A stretch of 64,000 bases of DNA from the NCBI GenBank assembly GCA_029339195.1, contig JAPTJF010000012.1, positions 124,001-188,000 of the forward strand, given 5' to 3'. The DNA comes from Micractinium sp. NFX-FRZ (taxonomy: Eukaryota; Chlorophyta; Trebouxiophyceae; Chlorellales; Chlorellaceae). Made by a program: the position numbers and the translations under genes. Positions 63,201 to 64,000 of this stretch are shown here, piece after piece (position 1 is the first letter of the stretch; every line of letters starts with the position of its first letter). The notes beneath the pieces were generated by a model. It did not search any database, was not told where the DNA came from, and saw only the letters and a list, made by a program, of their open reading frames with translations.

Positions 63201-64000
63201 CGGAGGCGGCCGCTCAGCAGCAGCAACAGCGGGAGGCGGCAGCAGCGCCGACAGCTGCGCCTGAGCTTCAGCAGGAGGCTTTGGCAGCAGCCCATCAGCA
63301 ACAGCAGCAGCTGGAGGAGCGTGTGAGGCAGCAGGAAGAAGAGCTGGCAGGCCTCCGGGGACAGCTGGCAGTGCTGCAGAGCGCAGCAGCAGCAGCAGCA
63401 GCAGAGGCGGCGCCGCAGGAGCAGGCAGAGGCAGCAGAGGCAGCGCAGCTGGCACAGGCGCAGGCTGAGGCAGCAGAAGCAGCGCTGGCTCAGGCTCAAG
63501 AAGAGGCAGCAGAGGCGGTGCAGCAGGCACAGGCACGGTCCGAAGCGGCAGAAGCACTGCTGGCTCAGGCTCAAGAAGAGGCAGCCAAGGTGGGGCAGCA
63601 AGCACAGGCGCGGGCTGTGGCAGCAGAAGCAGCTTTGGCCCAGGCCCAGGTGCAGGCTGCAGAGGAGGCTCAGCAGGCCCAAGCGAGGGCTGCAGATGCA
63701 GAGGCCGCTCTGCCTCAAGTGCAGGCAGACGCCGTCAAGGCAGTAGAGCAGGCGGAGGCGCGGGCCGCAGACGCAGAGGCAGTTTTGGCCCGGGCACAGG
63801 CGGAGGCAGCCGAGGTGGCACAGCAGGCGCAGGCAGATGCCGCTGCCGCCATCGCAGAAGCTGAGGACCGTGCAGCGGCTGCTGTGGCAGCGCACGAGCA
63901 GGCGCAGGCAGGGGCAGCAGAGGCGGTGCGGCAGGCGCAGTCACAGGCTGCATCAGCAGAGGCAGCTTTGGTGCAGATGCAGGCTGAGGCCGCGCAGGCA
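60272..64000 (+). CDS. PX-domain / long coiled-coil protein (EREX-like), cut by window edge
   Basis: Visible exons: 60272-60454, 60595-60684, 60817-60896, 61042-61111, 61413-61662, 61948-62352, and 62559 to the window edge, still open; 840 residues are visible. A Pro/Gly-rich start leads into a PX domain (about 38-165): GWRYTLRVPSWSQ, VEVTVLPPQG, the phosphoinositide-binding motif RRYSSF (80-85), LREELGPAALRGLDPPPRRS, and ELIEQRRFELEQWLWRLTES. Ser/Ala-rich linkers follow, then from about residue 360 an uninterrupted Ala/Gln/Glu-rich coiled coil. PX plus coiled coil is the layout of plant EREX proteins, RAB5 effectors that bind PI3P on endosomes. The identification with EREX is by layout only. 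From 63470 the coil consists of 25-residue repeats. An echo of exon 2 lies in the next intron. Confidence 0.75.
60750..60787 (+). repeat. Echo of exon 2 in the next intron (PX gene)
   Basis: CATGGGGCAGCGCTACAGCA with GCAGCTTCACCATGCTC copies the end of exon 2 (60643-60675, GGCGCCGCTACAGCAGCTTC ACCACGCTC). It would read QRYSSSFTML against the true RRYSSFTTL. Confidence 0.85.
63470..64000 (+). repeat. 75-bp tandem repeats coding for 25-residue coiled-coil units
   Basis: Units such as AAEALLAQAQEEAAKVGQQA plus QARAV start at 63470, 63545, 63620, 63695 and 63770 and continue, less regularly, to the edge. All keep the frame. The repeat length is not a multiple of seven, so the heptad register must shift or follow an 11-residue (hendecad-like) pattern. 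Confidence 0.8.

Noticed and set aside
1..64000. Transposons, viral genes, tRNA or rRNA genes
   Set aside because: I saw no transposase, reverse transcriptase, integrase, capsid or polymerase motif, no terminal inverted repeats, and no tRNA-like or rRNA-like stretch. A few repeats are local tandem duplications.

Overview
The window looks like nuclear DNA of a green alga (Chlorophyta), most likely a Chlorella-like trebouxiophyte. The sequence is very GC-rich. Almost every gene is split into many short exons with GT-AG borders. TGTAA, the usual poly(A) signal of green algae, follows many stop codons. The gene content is plant/algal: a plant-type GT14 glycosyltransferase, expansin-like proteins, an LRR receptor-like protein and an EREX-like PX/coiled-coil protein. 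The lineage is inferred from these traits; no marker gene was compared. All gene models were assembled by hand from splice consensus, reading phase and family motifs. For the multi-exon models listed with exon coordinates, the exon lengths sum to a multiple of three.

Layout from left to right: the 5' end of a minus-strand DHHC-type palmitoyltransferase (1-357); a GT14/core-2-I-branching-like glycosyltransferase (2504-7193, +); a small plant-type zinc-ribbon-like protein (8325-9554, -), divergent from a RING E3 ligase (10088-13109, +); a Pro/Ala-rich protein whose 5' end is unresolved (14926-16326, +); a broken copy of the tail of an F-box/LRR gene (17592-17786), followed by the intact gene (18028-19948, +); a 2-oxoglutarate/Fe(II) oxygenase (20261-23834, +); an LRR receptor-like membrane protein without a kinase (24587-29771, -); an unrecognised protein with an organelle-type N-terminus (30948-33058, -); two neighbouring secreted expansin-like genes (33869-37674 and 38363-41742, +); a stand-alone RNase III-domain protein (42514-43223, +); a possible coiled-coil protein (43892-44419, -); the 24-exon TFIIH helicase XPB (45057-55440, -), divergent from a UBE2H/UBC8-type E2 enzyme (55826-58565, +); and a PX-domain/coiled-coil protein that runs off the right edge (60272 onward, +).

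The genes do not form an operon-like pathway, as expected for a nuclear genome. Loose themes are cell surface and wall (GT14, LRR protein, two expansin-like proteins), ubiquitin (RING E3, F-box protein, E2) and DNA repair/transcription (XPB). Three head-to-head pairs share compact upstream regions: 9555-10087, 33059-33868 and 55441-55825.

The most unusual signal is structural. Introns of at least six unrelated genes contain decayed local copies ('echoes') of the edge of a neighbouring exon, often with the splice site still attached. The helicase gene alone has such copies in at least six introns. Other oddities are three 26-nt micro-exons of the same size in the LRR gene, three likely GC-AG introns, an 18-nt exon in an expansin-like gene, and an RNase III domain with the Mini-III-like set of catalytic residues.
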